DNA of 64,000 bases from positions 1 through 64,000 of the forward strand of contig JASANG010000621.1 in the NCBI GenBank assembly GCA_030248215.1, given 5' to 3'. The notes beneath the pieces are model-generated. The model was given only the letters and a program-made list of their open reading frames with translations, had not been told where the DNA came from and did no database searches. The translations under genes were made by a program, and so were the position numbers. Within the stretch, counting starts at the first letter, position 1, and every line of letters starts with the position of its first letter. Shown here piece by piece: positions 12,561-24,900 of the stretch. Origin of the DNA: Enoplolaimus lenunculus. Its lineage: Eukaryota > Nematoda > Enoplea > Enoplida > Thoracostomopsidae.

Positions 12561-14315
12561 GAGCGAGCTCCTGCGAGTTAACTTAAACTACTTCCTAAAA
12601 CAAAAAAAACTACCACAACCCCAAAAATATACTTACCAATCACAGTCGAAGCCTTTGGACCATGATCCGAGGCGCTTCACCAAATATTGGCCTGTCATTC
12701 GATAGCTATCGTCAACCGCTTAACCATTAAAATGTAGAGTTAATCAACTGAACTTCCTAAAATAAGAATTCCTAAAAATACAACAACAATAATATTAAAT
12801 TATAGACAAAATTTAGCTTTGCGTTTAAGAAATTGGTGGCTTCCTTACGGAAAGCAATGTTTCCGAAAAATAACAGAACACTATTTACACACCGAATCCA
12901 AGTATATTTTAACTCACCAGCTGTTCGCTAAAAAATGCCTAAAATACATCGACGATTACACAACATAATATTTAAACTGTACACAAAGAATTAAGTTAGA
13001 TAAGTAAGGAAACACATTGGCTGCCTTACGGCTACAGTAATTTAATTTTCAATAAAGTAGCTAATGACTCAAACTAAATTTTTTTTTTTTTTAGTTTTAA
13101 GTTTCTCTTCCTTTCATTTCTTTTGTTTTGTTTTATTAATTTACAATTGTACATACCCGTATTAAAGCTCACGCTAGGTAAGCCAAACTTACTATGTCTA
13201 TACATTCCAACACTTTTTAAGACTTGTTGGTATAAAAATTACATGATCACCCTGAAATAAAATACAATGTATATGATTAACATTAAAGCGATATATACAG
13301 CATTGGTAATATTTGACAAAATTATGGCTTCCTTGCGGTCATAAATGTTTTTGTAATAACTAAAACATTGCATTTTACATAGCTAATCGACGTGTTATAA
13401 TATGTTCGAAAACAATAACTAAAATACCATCTACAAAAGTACATTAATTACTCTCTGTACATTGAGGCACATGGAGTAAATAATAAGTAAACAAATTGAC
13501 TCCCTTACGGGTTCAAATACCAGATATGAGAAAAGAAAATAAAAAGTATTTTTATTTAGTTTTATTTATTTAATTTTTTTAATCTTACGCCCAAAGATAT
13601 ATATTTTTTTACATATTTTTTTGTTTATTTTTGTTTTGCATATAATTTACAAATATGTACATAGTTGCTTTACACCACGTAATCGAGGATAGATACTTAC
13701 AGTCACTGCAAGTTGATAAGCTTTCTAATTACACTAATCAAAACAATTAATCCAGACACAATAAAAATTCCTCACCATGCTGCCATTGTTCGCCCACATA
13801 TCTTTGCCGGATCACCCATTGACTGTCTCATATAAGCTGCTTTTCCGATGATTGCTAAAACAGGTATTTTAAAATATAAAAACATCTAGTTCATAACATG
13901 AAACATAAGTTAAAGAACGTAGGGCTCCCTTGCGGGCATATGCTACAACTGAACTCACCATTGAAACGAGATAAAAATTTTGCATATCAGTACCAAAATA
14001 GACTCATTGCAGATTTATGCATGAGTGATTAGTAATTGTTCGGTCAACTTAGAAAGCTGTCTGTGCGCACGCCATTGTTTGAAACACTAAAATGGTAGTA
14101 TATGGAAATAGGCAACTCTATGATTTCCTTACATACTCATTAATTGAATTGTATGGCTCCCGTATGGGTAAAACGCCTATAGTATTTAAATGGCTAAGCT
14201 AGTTCAAACATAGGCAAAACCTGTGTTGTTATTTTTTTTATTATAAAACTCAAACTGAAATTATCCTTACAATAACATGGTAACACTGTGATTAGTGACT
14301 AACATTAACGAAGCA
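12561..14315 (-). other. Non-coding 3' internal region of the LTR element
   Basis: 1.75 kb between the NADAR gene and the polypurine tract with no ORF of note. Its one recognisable content is six copies of the small GNRA-type hairpin described separately. Low-complexity T-rich runs occur near 13080 and 13560. Confidence 0.6.
12838..14170 (-). repeat. Six dispersed GNRA-loop hairpins (3' internal cluster)
   Basis: Sites at 12838-12854, 13019-13035, 13326-13340, 13498-13514, 13922-13937 and 14155-14170. On the element's sense strand each reads stem-loop-stem and then nCC. Stems include UUCC/GGAA, GCC/GGC and CCC/GGG. Loops are GUAA or GCAA except the last (AUAC). Stem bases change on both sides together, so pairing is kept. 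All lie in the same orientation relative to the element's genes. Confidence 0.8.
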
Positions 14316-15002
14316 CTATTCAACATAGCAGTACACAATGTTAAAAACATTCGGTCGCGAAATCAAAGGTGCTCGTGGTATTAGTTTTTTTCTTGAAACA
14401 AGTTTTTTATTACTTAATTCTACCCGCAAACGCATTAGCATATGACCCATTTCATTTCTTCCTGGCCAGCTAGCTGGACATGCGAACTGTGGATCAAATT
14501 TAGTTACTCCAGTTCCCCAAAATGAATCATATTTATTAGTTTCTGCTATAAGGCAAGTTCCTGTATCAACCAATGCATCTCTAAGCGTAGGGTGTTGACA
14601 AAACTTCGCATAAACCGCTTTTTCCATAACACGGAGCTTGTCTTTCTTCCACCCTGCAATCAATCGCCTACCTACAAAAGTTCTTAACATTAATTTTTGT
14701 TCAATGGCCATCAGTCGTTTTGCTTGTTTAGGATCACTAGTCTTTAATATTTCTTTAGCTAACTGCAACCTACCAAGTTCTTTGGCTTTAGTGTATTGGT
14801 AGAAATGCTCCACTGATGCATAACCTTGGCCATCAATTACAATCGGAACTAAATATAAGTTTGAAAACACATGAGATGACCCGATAAACGGAACTATAAT
14901 CATGTTATTTGTGCTTAATCTACGAGGAAAGGTATAAACTAACCTAATGGAATATATTGAGAATATGGCCAACCAGCGTTGATGGTAAATCCGCACAGCC
15001 AA
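14316..15002 (-). CDS. NADAR-domain protein carried by the LTR element
   Basis: A 228-residue ORF. Residues ~45-205 form a NADAR (YbiA-like) domain: SNLYLVPIVIDGQGYASVEH, then YQYTKA, a K..M..K helix region, W.GTG (residues ~165-170) and the closing GRNEMGHMLMRLR block. Characterised NADAR enzymes are N-glycosidases that cleave ribose-linked substrates: riboflavin-pathway intermediates for YbiA, and ADP-ribose attached to guanine in some toxin-antidote pairs. It starts 159 bp behind the helicase stop on the same strand and is the last gene before the 3' LTR. The N-terminal ~40 residues are hydrophobic-basic and outside the domain, so the true start may be the internal Met at ~34. Its role in the element is unknown; the domain call is firm. 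Confidence 0.88.
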   Translation of the reverse strand: MAVRIYHQRWLAIFSIYSIRLVYTFPRRLSTNNMIIVPFIGSSHVFSNLYLVPIVIDGQGYASVEHFYQYTKAKELGRLQLAKEILKTSDPKQAKRLMAIEQKLMLRTFVGRRLIAGWKKDKLRVMEKAVYAKFCQHPTLRDALVDTGTCLIAETNKYDSFWGTGVTKFDPQFACPASWPGRNEMGHMLMRLRVELSNKKLVSRKKLIPRAPLISRPNVFNIVYCYVE

Positions 15003-15161
15003 ATCCTACCGCAACCTCCAGTGAAATTTATTGCAGTTAATGGAATTAAGCAACAGTTGAGATTAGAGCAGCTGTTGAAATGTCCAGAATATAGGCACGC
15101 GAAGCGTAATTATTATGCGATGACTAATGTTATGTTAGGGATATATAGGCAGTAATATAGT

Positions 15162-18100
15162 TTATCGCGATGCTGGTAATGGATTAGCTAAATTAATCCG
15201 CATATGTATGAACCGTTTTACTGCCGGAGCCATTGGCTCAATCCAGGCGTTCGCTTCGCTACACTCTCTAATAGACTCACGGACCAGAGGCTGATCAAGG
15301 AAGTGCAACGTGTTGCATACAAAGAAATTAGCTTTTCTGGCCCGCGTAATAGTAACGTTCACTCGCCGATACTCAGATAAGAAGCCTAGCGGGTGTGGCT
15401 GACCCGCTGCGTCTAATGATGGGAGTGACCGGACGAGAGAAATGATCATATAATTTCTCTCGTCCCCTTGCCAGACATTAGCACATCCGATTTTTATGTC
15501 TGGATATTCCCTACCTACCATCTGTTTGAGCAGTTCCGTCTGAATTGCATATGCTGCATTGATTCCAATATCCGCCGGTGGCACCCCACCCTGGTGTACC
15601 AGCAGCTCAACCAACTTAGTTACCGCCATCAGTTCATGTCTATTGTACAGACTCACACCATGGTACGCCTGTTGCCCTTCGATATGCCAGATCACAATGG
15701 GTTGCCCAAAGGGGATTTGGCGAACGCTAGGCCAGTCGGTGTGTTGCAACCACTGGTCAGCGGAACAAAGCAAGGGCGTTTCAGTATACACCACGCGATT
15801 TGGCGGTTCCAGTAGTGCTGGCACTGAACGGTAATTTTCACGTAGTTGTATTACTCGGCAGTCAGTACTGTTTTTCGCTAATGTCAACAATAACTCCATC
15901 CCTGATTCTTCCGCGCCGAATTGCCACAAAACCCTGTTGGTGACATATGCCGGTAGCTGGTGCACGTCACCCATCAAGATAACTTGACCGGCCACTGCTA
16001 ACGGTAGAACCACCGACATGCGCGGTAAGTCCACTGAGGCGGCCTCATCGATTGCTATTACGTCGAAAACGCCATGACCGTAATTGGGCTCGTTTTTACA
16101 ATGATGAAATGCGTCTAAATTGTTCACAATGTCCATAATAGCCATATCCATGGTGCACACAATGATTTTATGATATAACAAAGCACCAGATGACTTAAGT
16201 TCCCGCTGCCCGTCTTGTTCGGTGGTGTTAGGATCGCTTCGCGTCGCGCAGTACGGCTGTAACACTGGATCAATGAGATTCATGTCGTAGTTGCGCCGTA
16301 GGTAGCGCACGACGACTCCGGGTGGTATGACCTCGTTGTTACTAAGGGACTGTAAATTTTGAACCAGTTTTAGCGCGAGAATATTTGCAGCAGCGTTGGT
16401 GCTTGTGACACACAAAAAACGCTTCTCTGGATTGCTCCATGACAATGCGGAAAGAATGCGGGCAAGGGTGCTGGTTTTTCCTGTTCCGGGAGGTGCGCGA
16501 CAAAGACTAACTTTTACACCCTGAATCAGTGCGGTAAAAACTTGTGACTGGTTATAATTTAACCAGTGTTGTACATACTCGTCAGTCGTTCTGGTCGTTC
16601 GCCACTGTATGGGTTTCTGATTCAGTTCATTCCTAAGGCCACAAAAAAGCAAACCATACCACGACCTCCAGGCGGCAAAGAAACGTTGTCGAAATTGTAT
16701 ACGGCGGCTGTTCGCCAGGACTTGAGCATCAGCGGTCGGTTCGACAGACGCTGATGACGTGGATGATTGCTCCGAAGTGTCAGGCATTTCAATATCCCCT
16801 TCCGGTTGCTGCGGTAAACTCGGAAGCTGTGGCTGCTCGATCACACAGTTTAATAGTGAAATTAAATATTCCAGTGCAGGACCCATCATTGGAACCAATT
16901 GAACGTCTCGTAAGTTTCGAAGGTTGGGACCATCATAGAATATGTTTCGCGTTCCTTTGTTCAGTTTGATGACGACCATGGTGTGATTGATGTTAATAGG
17001 CTGTGAACCGACTACTGCGACGACTATCTTGACTTTCCAGTCCGATTGTACTAAATTAGCCAGGCGCGTGAGTCGAAGGTTGCGAAATTCGTTGGTGTCC
17101 ACTGTAACCGTCAAGAACATGGAATCGGGTGGCGATTTCTCAAACTCGTATAAATCGGAGCTTCCGCTATTCGCAATGGTTTCGAAATCACTAGCTACAG
17201 TTGGTGATACCGTAGTCACCGTCGCCTTTGGAGGGTCGTCTTCCTCGTACTGAACCTGGCCTAATAATTCTGCAAGTACGCGGTGAGGCAAATTGTTAAA
17301 GGTTACAGGTCGAGTCGGGTCAAGGATTGCCAGGATATCGTTCTTATTAGGTGTACTAGGCAGAGGCTCTGGTGCATCTGCCGCCACCAGCCGGTGATAA
17401 ACCGGGCGTTCGACCAATGTCTGAGCTGGTGCTATGGCGAACTGATACCAGATTTCAAAGTATGGTGATAGGTGCGGTATAGTTATCTTGGTTGGTTTCA
17501 AACAACGATTCACAGTTGCAGGGTCTTTTCGCTCGTTCGGTACGCCAAGAGCAGATTGTGGAACCAGCGACAGGTGCCCAGCCTGCTGTTCTGCACTCGA
17601 TTTACGAATCAGCGCTTGCAAGGCCTCATCAATTTTCTCATCGAGATATAAGTCGCGGAAATCCCATTGGATTATCGTCGTGAACGGGGCAAATTTGTTT
17701 ACTCGGCGACGTGATTGATACTGAACCCACATTTGTAGCTCGTAGTAGTGTAACCCAAGCCGACCCTCACCGGAAATGGTCACGTGAAATGTGGGTGATT
17801 GGTTACGTGCACGGGGCATTACGGGACTAAATACAACGCCGTCCGGAACGATACAGTTTGGGGTACGTGGTATAAACAGTTGAAAGGGCTGCCGATCCGT
17901 AGTGGTAGCGTCGAATAAAAGAGTGGATACCTGGTCAAAGTCCGACAGTCCTTGGATGACTGGCAATGCTGGAGCTTCAGGCGCCCAAGGTGCGCCGAGA
18001 TGAAAACTGGCCTGTCCATTGTCTGCTCCAACACATTCAATCAACACCTGAGCACCATACATCGAGTTTTTAAGCTCAGTGATGCTGCCGATCCTGCGTC

Positions 18101-18542
18101 TTTCAATCCACTTCTGGTGTTCAACCAATGCTACCCCCACCGGACTAAATCGAAATTTCTGCACTTCAATGCTGACCATATGAAACGGAGTCCACAAATG
18201 ACTGGGGCCAAATATAACCGTTCGGCATACAGGACATAAAGTCATTGGACTCTGGGGCAAATTCTTAGGCCAAGCTACGTACTGGAGCTGCTCTGCTAAT
18301 CGCTCCCAAAGCGCATGATCTAGTGGACTGGAATCGTCTGTTAAACCCAATTCGCATAGAGCTGGGCGCAGAGCATCAATAGGTAAATAGGCCGAAAGAC
18401 AGTTCAGTGCTGCGGATTGGCTGTAGGGGTGAAGCGTCTCGCGAATTAAAGATGTAGCAACGAGATTGGACAAAGCCGGAGGAATGCCAAGTCGAGCACT
18501 AAACTCCACGACGGGGTTAGGGCTACCAGCAGCAGAATTCAT
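15162..18542 (-). CDS. UPF1-like superfamily 1 helicase carried by the LTR element
   Basis: An 1126-residue uninterrupted ORF. The C-terminal half is an SF1 helicase: Walker A PPGTGKTS at ~683, Walker B DEAAS at ~832, motif III GDVHQLP at ~857, RENYRS at ~902 and motif VI NVTITRARK at ~1063, the order and spacing of UPF1/Dna2/nidovirus-type helicases. The N-terminal ~650 residues match nothing I recognise, but contain CPVC followed by two histidines at ~100-120, a possible zinc site. The family unwinds RNA or DNA with ATP. It lies between pol and the NADAR gene, with four GNRA hairpins in the 398-bp gap from the polyprotein. Retroelements normally lack a helicase, so this looks like acquired cargo. 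How it is translated from the element RNA is not evident; no clear splice acceptor was identified in front of its ATG. Confidence 0.9.
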   Translation of the reverse strand: MNSAAGSPNPVVEFSARLGIPPALSNLVATSLIRETLHPYSQSAALNCLSAYLPIDALRPALCELGLTDDSSPLDHALWERLAEQLQYVAWPKNLPQSPMTLCPVCRTVIFGPSHLWTPFHMVSIEVQKFRFSPVGVALVEHQKWIERRRIGSITELKNSMYGAQVLIECVGADNGQASFHLGAPWAPEAPALPVIQGLSDFDQVSTLLFDATTTDRQPFQLFIPRTPNCIVPDGVVFSPVMPRARNQSPTFHVTISGEGRLGLHYYELQMWVQYQSRRRVNKFAPFTTIIQWDFRDLYLDEKIDEALQALIRKSSAEQQAGHLSLVPQSALGVPNERKDPATVNRCLKPTKITIPHLSPYFEIWYQFAIAPAQTLVERPVYHRLVAADAPEPLPSTPNKNDILAILDPTRPVTFNNLPHRVLAELLGQVQYEEDDPPKATVTTVSPTVASDFETIANSGSSDLYEFEKSPPDSMFLTVTVDTNEFRNLRLTRLANLVQSDWKVKIVVAVVGSQPININHTMVVIKLNKGTRNIFYDGPNLRNLRDVQLVPMMGPALEYLISLLNCVIEQPQLPSLPQQPEGDIEMPDTSEQSSTSSASVEPTADAQVLANSRRIQFRQRFFAAWRSWYGLLFCGLRNELNQKPIQWRTTRTTDEYVQHWLNYNQSQVFTALIQGVKVSLCRAPPGTGKTSTLARILSALSWSNPEKRFLCVTSTNAAANILALKLVQNLQSLSNNEVIPPGVVVRYLRRNYDMNLIDPVLQPYCATRSDPNTTEQDGQRELKSSGALLYHKIIVCTMDMAIMDIVNNLDAFHHCKNEPNYGHGVFDVIAIDEAASVDLPRMSVVLPLAVAGQVILMGDVHQLPAYVTNRVLWQFGAEESGMELLLTLAKNSTDCRVIQLRENYRSVPALLEPPNRVVYTETPLLCSADQWLQHTDWPSVRQIPFGQPIVIWHIEGQQAYHGVSLYNRHELMAVTKLVELLVHQGGVPPADIGINAAYAIQTELLKQMVGREYPDIKIGCANVWQGDERNYMIISLVRSLPSLDAAGQPHPLGFLSEYRRVNVTITRARKANFFVCNTLHFLDQPLVRESIRECSEANAWIEPMAPAVKRFIHMRINLANPLPASR

Positions 18543-18565
18543 AATTAAAGAGCGTTGATAATTAC

Positions 18566-18858
18566 GGCGCCTTTACAGGCAAAATGTCGCTGCTAAACTC
18601 GTAATGTTACTGTTGTTGATATATGATGACTATGGGTCCCTTACGGGTAAAACATTGCTGCAGCCAGCAGTACATAACTTTGACAGTTGAAGGTCGATGA
18701 TAATAAAACGTAACAACTATGGATCCCTTACGGGTACACAGCGCTGCCACAAGCAACCATATTAATAGCAGTTGAATGCTGATATTATTGCTACTACTTT
18801 TAATACGTAATAATAATAATAATAATGTAATTTGACAGTTACGGGTCCCTTACGGGTT
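18566..18858 (-). repeat. Four GNRA-loop hairpins between polyprotein and helicase genes
   Basis: Sites at 18566-18581, 18634-18650, 18721-18736 and 18843-18858. Sense strand: CCU-GUAA-AGG once and CCC-GUAA-GGG three times, each followed by nCC. They fill the short intergenic gap together with a TAA microsatellite at ~18806-18826. Confidence 0.8.
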
Positions 18859-18940
18859 ATAACTACTTTGTTTATTTCAAACGACACGACATCGTGCGTA
18901 GTCCCGATCGCCAATGACATTAATGCTATGGAAATTGTGA

Positions 18941-21900
18941 TTACAACGGAAAATGGCTAGAGCCACGAGCGCGTAAATTATACCGATGCATTGCCCGAGG
19001 TACGGGCGCAGTGGTTTCCTGGTGCTCCTGTTCCCTTGCATCAATGTCACTAGATGCCGTTTCCATAGCAGAGTCGTTACCGTTTGATACATACTGCAAT
19101 TCATGATTGCTGGATAAACCGGGATTTTTATCTACTTCTAATCCGTTCTCAATATCTACGTCCATATTTGCCTTCGTACTGCAGGTACCGGTTTCATCTT
19201 GACGTAATTCAGGTACATAAGGACCATAAAAAGGTTTAATGCGTTCTACATGCACCCTTTTATGTTGCTCCTTAGGGTTAGTTATGGATTGCAAAACAAC
19301 ATCAGGAAATACTAACTCTATGATTTCATAAAGACCGTGCCATTCTTGTCCTAATTTCTTAGTTTTTCCTTTCTTTTGAAAAGGCACGTGCAATAGGACC
19401 TTTTGTCCCTCAAAGAAATGCGGTTCCGCGGCACGACGATCATGATAAAATTTCATGTGATCTTGGGCTGACTGTATGTTTTGCTTAGCCAACGCCCATG
19501 CTGCTTTAAGGGTAAGTTGCAAATCCCTAAAGCAATCTTCTTCATCTAAGTAATTGACGTTACTAATTGGCAATGCTACATCAATTGGCAGCCGTGGTTG
19601 TCTCCCATAAACTAATTCAAAGGGGCTAAGCCGTGTAGATTCGTTAACACTTACTCTATAAGCAAAACAAGCAAACGGAACGAACTCATCCCAAGTGCGT
19701 TGAGCACTGTCTATGTATTGAGAGACCATGTTCATTAAGGTACGATTTATTCGTTCCACCACCCCATTGGTTTGGGGTCGATAGGGTGTTGTAAAAACTT
19801 TTCGGGTTCCTGTAATTTTACAAATTTGGTCAACTAATTCGCTTCGAAAATTAGGTGCATTGTCACTAATTAATTCACATGGGGCTGAATGGCGACAAAC
19901 TACCTCAGTCATAAACAATTTTGCAATAGTAGTGGCTTTTTGATCAGGAGTGCAAATGGCCTCGGGATATTTTGTAAAACGATCAATAAAAATTACCACG
20001 TATTTGTTCCCATTATAGGTTTGGGGTAATGGGCCAAGAACATCCACATGATATGAAAAATTGGGCTGCGTAGTAGGAATTGGATTCAATGGTGCCTTAG
20101 GCCTGGCCGGTCCAGTTTTACGCTTACTGCACTCGATGCAAGCCTTGCACCAATTTACTACGTCACGGTACATCCCATCCCAAAAATACTTGGGTAATAA
20201 CTTTTGATATGTCTTGGCAACACCAAGGTGTTGTCCACCAACAACATCATCATGATGTGCTGATAGTAATTCTTCACGCATAGAGAAAGGAACAACTAAT
20301 TGTTCCCAGAGTACACCGGGTCGATATTTGGGTATAGGATAATGATGGTACAAAACTCCATTTTTTACTACATAACGTGGCTGGATTAATGCAAAGTGCG
20401 AAGCCAGCTTTGCATCATCCGGGTTTTTACCAAATTCAATATATTCCTTTAAAGCCTTAATCTCTGGGTCCTGCTCTTGTTTTTCCGCAAACGGAATAGT
20501 TGATGGTAGGTCCTGCTTGTTGGAAGTTTCACTTAAGGCAACTGCGTATGCAAACTTAATATCTTCCTCATCAGAACCTTCTTCTAATTTAGAAATTTCA
20601 GTACGAGAAAGGGCATCAACATGCGACATATTTTTACCCGCTCGGTGTTCAACATTAAAATCGTATTCACTTAAAGCAAGTGCCCAACGCTGTAATCTTC
20701 CCGATGCATTCTTATTAGTTAATAACCATCGAAGGGCTGAGTGATCAGTTATTATAGTCACATGCTGTCCGTATATATAATTACGAAAATACTTCATAAA
20801 ATAAACAACAGCTAATGCTTCCAATTCAGTAGTGGTGTAATTCCGTTCAGCTTTTTGAAGCAAACGACTACCATAAGCAATAGGATGGGCTCTGCCCTCG
20901 TTATCTTTTTGAGATAACACAGCTCCAATTGCCTTACCGCTAGCATCTGTTTCCAAAATGTATGGCTTGCTGGGATCGGCTATTTGCAAAATTGGAGGAG
21001 ACATAAGTTTAGATTTTAATAATTGAAATGCTTTTTCAGCCTCTGAATTCCATTTAAAAGGTTTCAAGGTGCTAGTAAGTTGACTAAGTGGCTTAGCAAT
21101 TGCTGCGAAGTCTTTTATAAAACGACGGTAATAACTGCAAAACCCCAAGAAACCTCGCACACCAGTAATATCATTCGGTATAGGGTAATGTTCAACTGCT
21201 TCAATCTTTTTCGGATCTGGCTTCAAGCCTTCAGCAGAAATAATATGACCTAAATATGGAACTTCTTTTCTTAAAAAGTTACATTTAGCTGGTTTAACTT
21301 TAAGACCGACATCCCTTAATCGTTCAAATACAAGACGCAAGCGTCTAATGTGCTCGTCAAAAGTTTCAGAAAACACGCATATATCGTCTATATAGATAAG
21401 GCAGACACGCTCAACTAATCCACGAAGGGTGGCCTCCAGTGTACGTTGAAAAGTAGCAGGAGCGTTGCATAAACCAAAAGGCATTTTAGTAAATTGATAC
21501 AAACCAGCTGGGGTAATAAAAGCAGTTTTCTCAATTGAATCAGAAGCCATAGGGACTTGCCAATATCCTGATATTAAATCCATAACACTAAAATACTTTG
21601 CTTTCCCTATACACTCCAGTAAATCATTAATATTCGGAAGTGGAAAACAATCCTTCTTAGTCACGGCATTTAATTTTCGGTAATCAATACAAATGCGCAA
21701 AGACTTGCCGTCTTTCTTTTTAAGTACAACCATTGGACTAGCCCAGGGGCTTGTTGAGGGCTCAATGATTCCGTAACGTAGCATGTTGCCTAACTCTGTA
21801 TCCACCTTATCCTTAGATTGAAAAGGCACCCGATAAGGTCTCTGCTTAATAGGCACTGCATCCCCAGTGTCAATTGAATGTTCAACTACTGATATAGTTC

Positions 21901-24900
21901 CACAATCGTAATCATGCTTTGCGAAAACATCGTTAAATTCCAAAAATAATTCAATCAACTTTGACTTTTCGATTCCCGAAATTTCAGACTCCTCTAATTT
22001 TAGATCAGCTATCAAATCAAAATGTGGTTGACAACTAACAGATTGTAAGTTCAATACAGTAGGTAAAACACAAGTATCTAAGGGTTCTATTCGACCAACA
22101 GTCATGCCCTTATACAGCCGAACGGGACAATTCGACATATTAAGTAATCGCAAAGGAATAACTAAGTTATCCGCATCACTTAATATTAATTCAACTGTGT
22201 TTAAACCGTATAACTGAATAAGCTTATAATTTGGTTCAAAATACACATCACCCTCATGTCCAAACCCTTTTACTTCGCAGGGTATAAGCACCTCTGATCT
22301 TGAAGGAATAAGTGTAGTATCTGGCAAGAGTACATTTTGGCTTGACCGATATCCCATCTTTAACTGCATTTTTCCAAGCTTAACAATGCCTGTTGCGTAA
22401 TCTAGACTTATAGTGCCAAATTGTCGTAGTAAATCAACCCCTAGTATTGCTGGGTGGGCGCATTCATCTGATACATACACATGAAAAGGTAGGGATTTGG
22501 AACCTATTTCAATTTGTACTTTAATAGCACCTTTCAGGGGTAATGCATGACCAGTAACTCCAACAGCGGTGGTGGCGGGTACTGGAACCAGACTAGTTTC
22601 GGGTTTATTCAATTTTCGAAAAGTTTCTGATGACATAACAGTAATATTACTTCCAGTATCGATAACTGCTCGTACAGGTATATCATTCATGTAAATTTCA
22701 ATGTCCGAAAGAGAGGGTCCTAAAGTCAAAACAGTCTCCGCTACGGTATGACTCGGAGAAAGGCTGGTTGAAAACTGTAATGCACGTTTCCGTTTGCTAC
22801 ATAAAAATTTTGATGGTCCAATAACAGTTGAATGTATAGGCAATTCCAACGTTTCAGTTTCAGGGGAAGTACATATTACTTCCACAGGGGTTGACCTTTC
22901 TTGTCCATAAGATTTACAACAGCAACGCAAACACTTAAACCATTTGCCATACCAGGCGTATATAACACATATACCCACTACCAACATGACCAACCCGACA
23001 GCTATATAACTTAATAAATCGCTATAGGGTAAATTGAAATCAGCACTAGGTGTAAAAGACAAAAGCTCCCTTTTTAATCGGGTACGAGTCAAATTAGACT
23101 GATACTCTACGTTTTCTAAGCTTCCCCACACTGGCGGTGGCACTACGTCTTGATGTAGAGTGAAATTGTATTGAACATCAGGTGAAATTTCAAAGTTAAG
23201 AGCGGGTCTAGAGGTCGACATAAGCACGCGGTCTCCAACAATCAGCATACTAAAATTTTCAAAAGGCATAAACATAACCCCGCGCTCCGGTACACGCATA
23301 GTCTCAATTACAGATGAGGAGACCAATTTTTTAGTCCTTGTGAGCTTGACAGTTGGTTCCGAAGTACGCAAAAGTAATCCAACCCGAGTGGTTTCAATAT
23401 GGGTGCCTGCAAACATTTGTTTAACTTCCATTGCACATGTATTATTATGCACTACGGCTTGGCGCATTCCTCTAAAACAGCTGTCCGCTTCGCTAGTTGG
23501 CAAAGCTTCCATCCCACAGTACCATAAACCAATACGCTTGTCACAAGCTTCGGACTTTACTTCGTGATAATACCCCTTACTAAACATACGAGCATAAGTT
23601 ACAAACTTAGGCAAAGCTAATCGGGCAATTATTTGTTTTGAAGGAATGTTAAAACCGACGTTTATAACCTTCATAAGCGGCAACACGTTCTTAATTCGTA
23701 TTAGGGGGATTTCCAAAATTATTCCAAATTTTGTTTCTCGAATATCTAGTAGCACGGGATAAACCTTAACAAAGTGGTAGAATAATCCGGGATCATGTAT
23801 GTATACTGAATTTCGCAATGTTGGCTCCTGTTTAACAAGCTTTTTAATTTGAGACGCAGACAGAATTGCGACAGATAAGCGACCGCTATCACTAGCAAGG
23901 ACTAATGCATCCACTACTTTACGTACTCCATTTATAAACTGATTTGATTGAGAAATAAAATGCGAAATCGTTACCGATTCTGTTAAACTGCAGGTCATTG
24001 TAATTCGGGTTTGTTCTACATATTTCTGTATCTCATGGGTTATTGCGAAAACTCGCTGTTGGTTAATATTCAGTTTATGAATTGCCTCCGAATTTTCAGT
24101 GATTTCGTCATTCAAAAGTCGAACACTTTTCTGGAGGGCCAAAATTTTTGGTTCCAAATGTGACAACTTAATACTATTGGCAATTCCAAGTCCGGTGCCC
24201 ATGATCGAAGTCAAACCAGTCAAAAGCAGGGGGACAAAGCGGCGATTACGACCCGAAGTAACAAAACTACAAGTGAATGGCTTTTTCTCACACATGTCTC
24301 TCATTAGCTCTTCATAAAATGCAGAGTCGATGGTATCCTCATAGTTATTAGCCAAATCCGAAAGTGCCTGTTTCTTAATCATGCTAAATAAACGCTGTTG
24401 ACCAGTGCAATTACAAAAAGTAGGTGTACCACCTTGAAAAACAAGAGGAGAGCATGGCTTAATTCGGTCTTGTCCAGCATGCACAACTACAGGCAGGTAA
24501 ATGGATTCACTTGCGGTTAACACTAGACCCTCAGGTATAAGCCCAACCCCAACAGAAGGAAAAATTTTTGGTTGTAATTGATGTAATGTTTGCGTTAAAC
24601 TAGAATCAACACGACCCGTTAAACTAAATATGAGTGCAATCACACAACAAAGTAAAATATTCCATGGCTTAAGTGGAGGAACTTTGCACCTACTTGATCG
24701 TCTAGGACAGTTACTTCGAACCGGTGGTTTATCTGTAACAGCTTCATTCAAATTTAAAGAAGCAGGTTCAGTTTGGGTAAATTTAGCAACATGATGTGTA
24801 GCCTGGATGGCTCCGACAAAATTGGGAAACGATTTTTCCACTAGGAGGGCATTTTGACTACGCAAAGTAGCAAGCTCTTTCTTAAGACGATCAATTTCTT

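Noticed and set aside
15468-18239. Plus-strand ORFs within the helicase gene
   Set aside because: Antisense shadows of a strongly supported 1126-codon gene.
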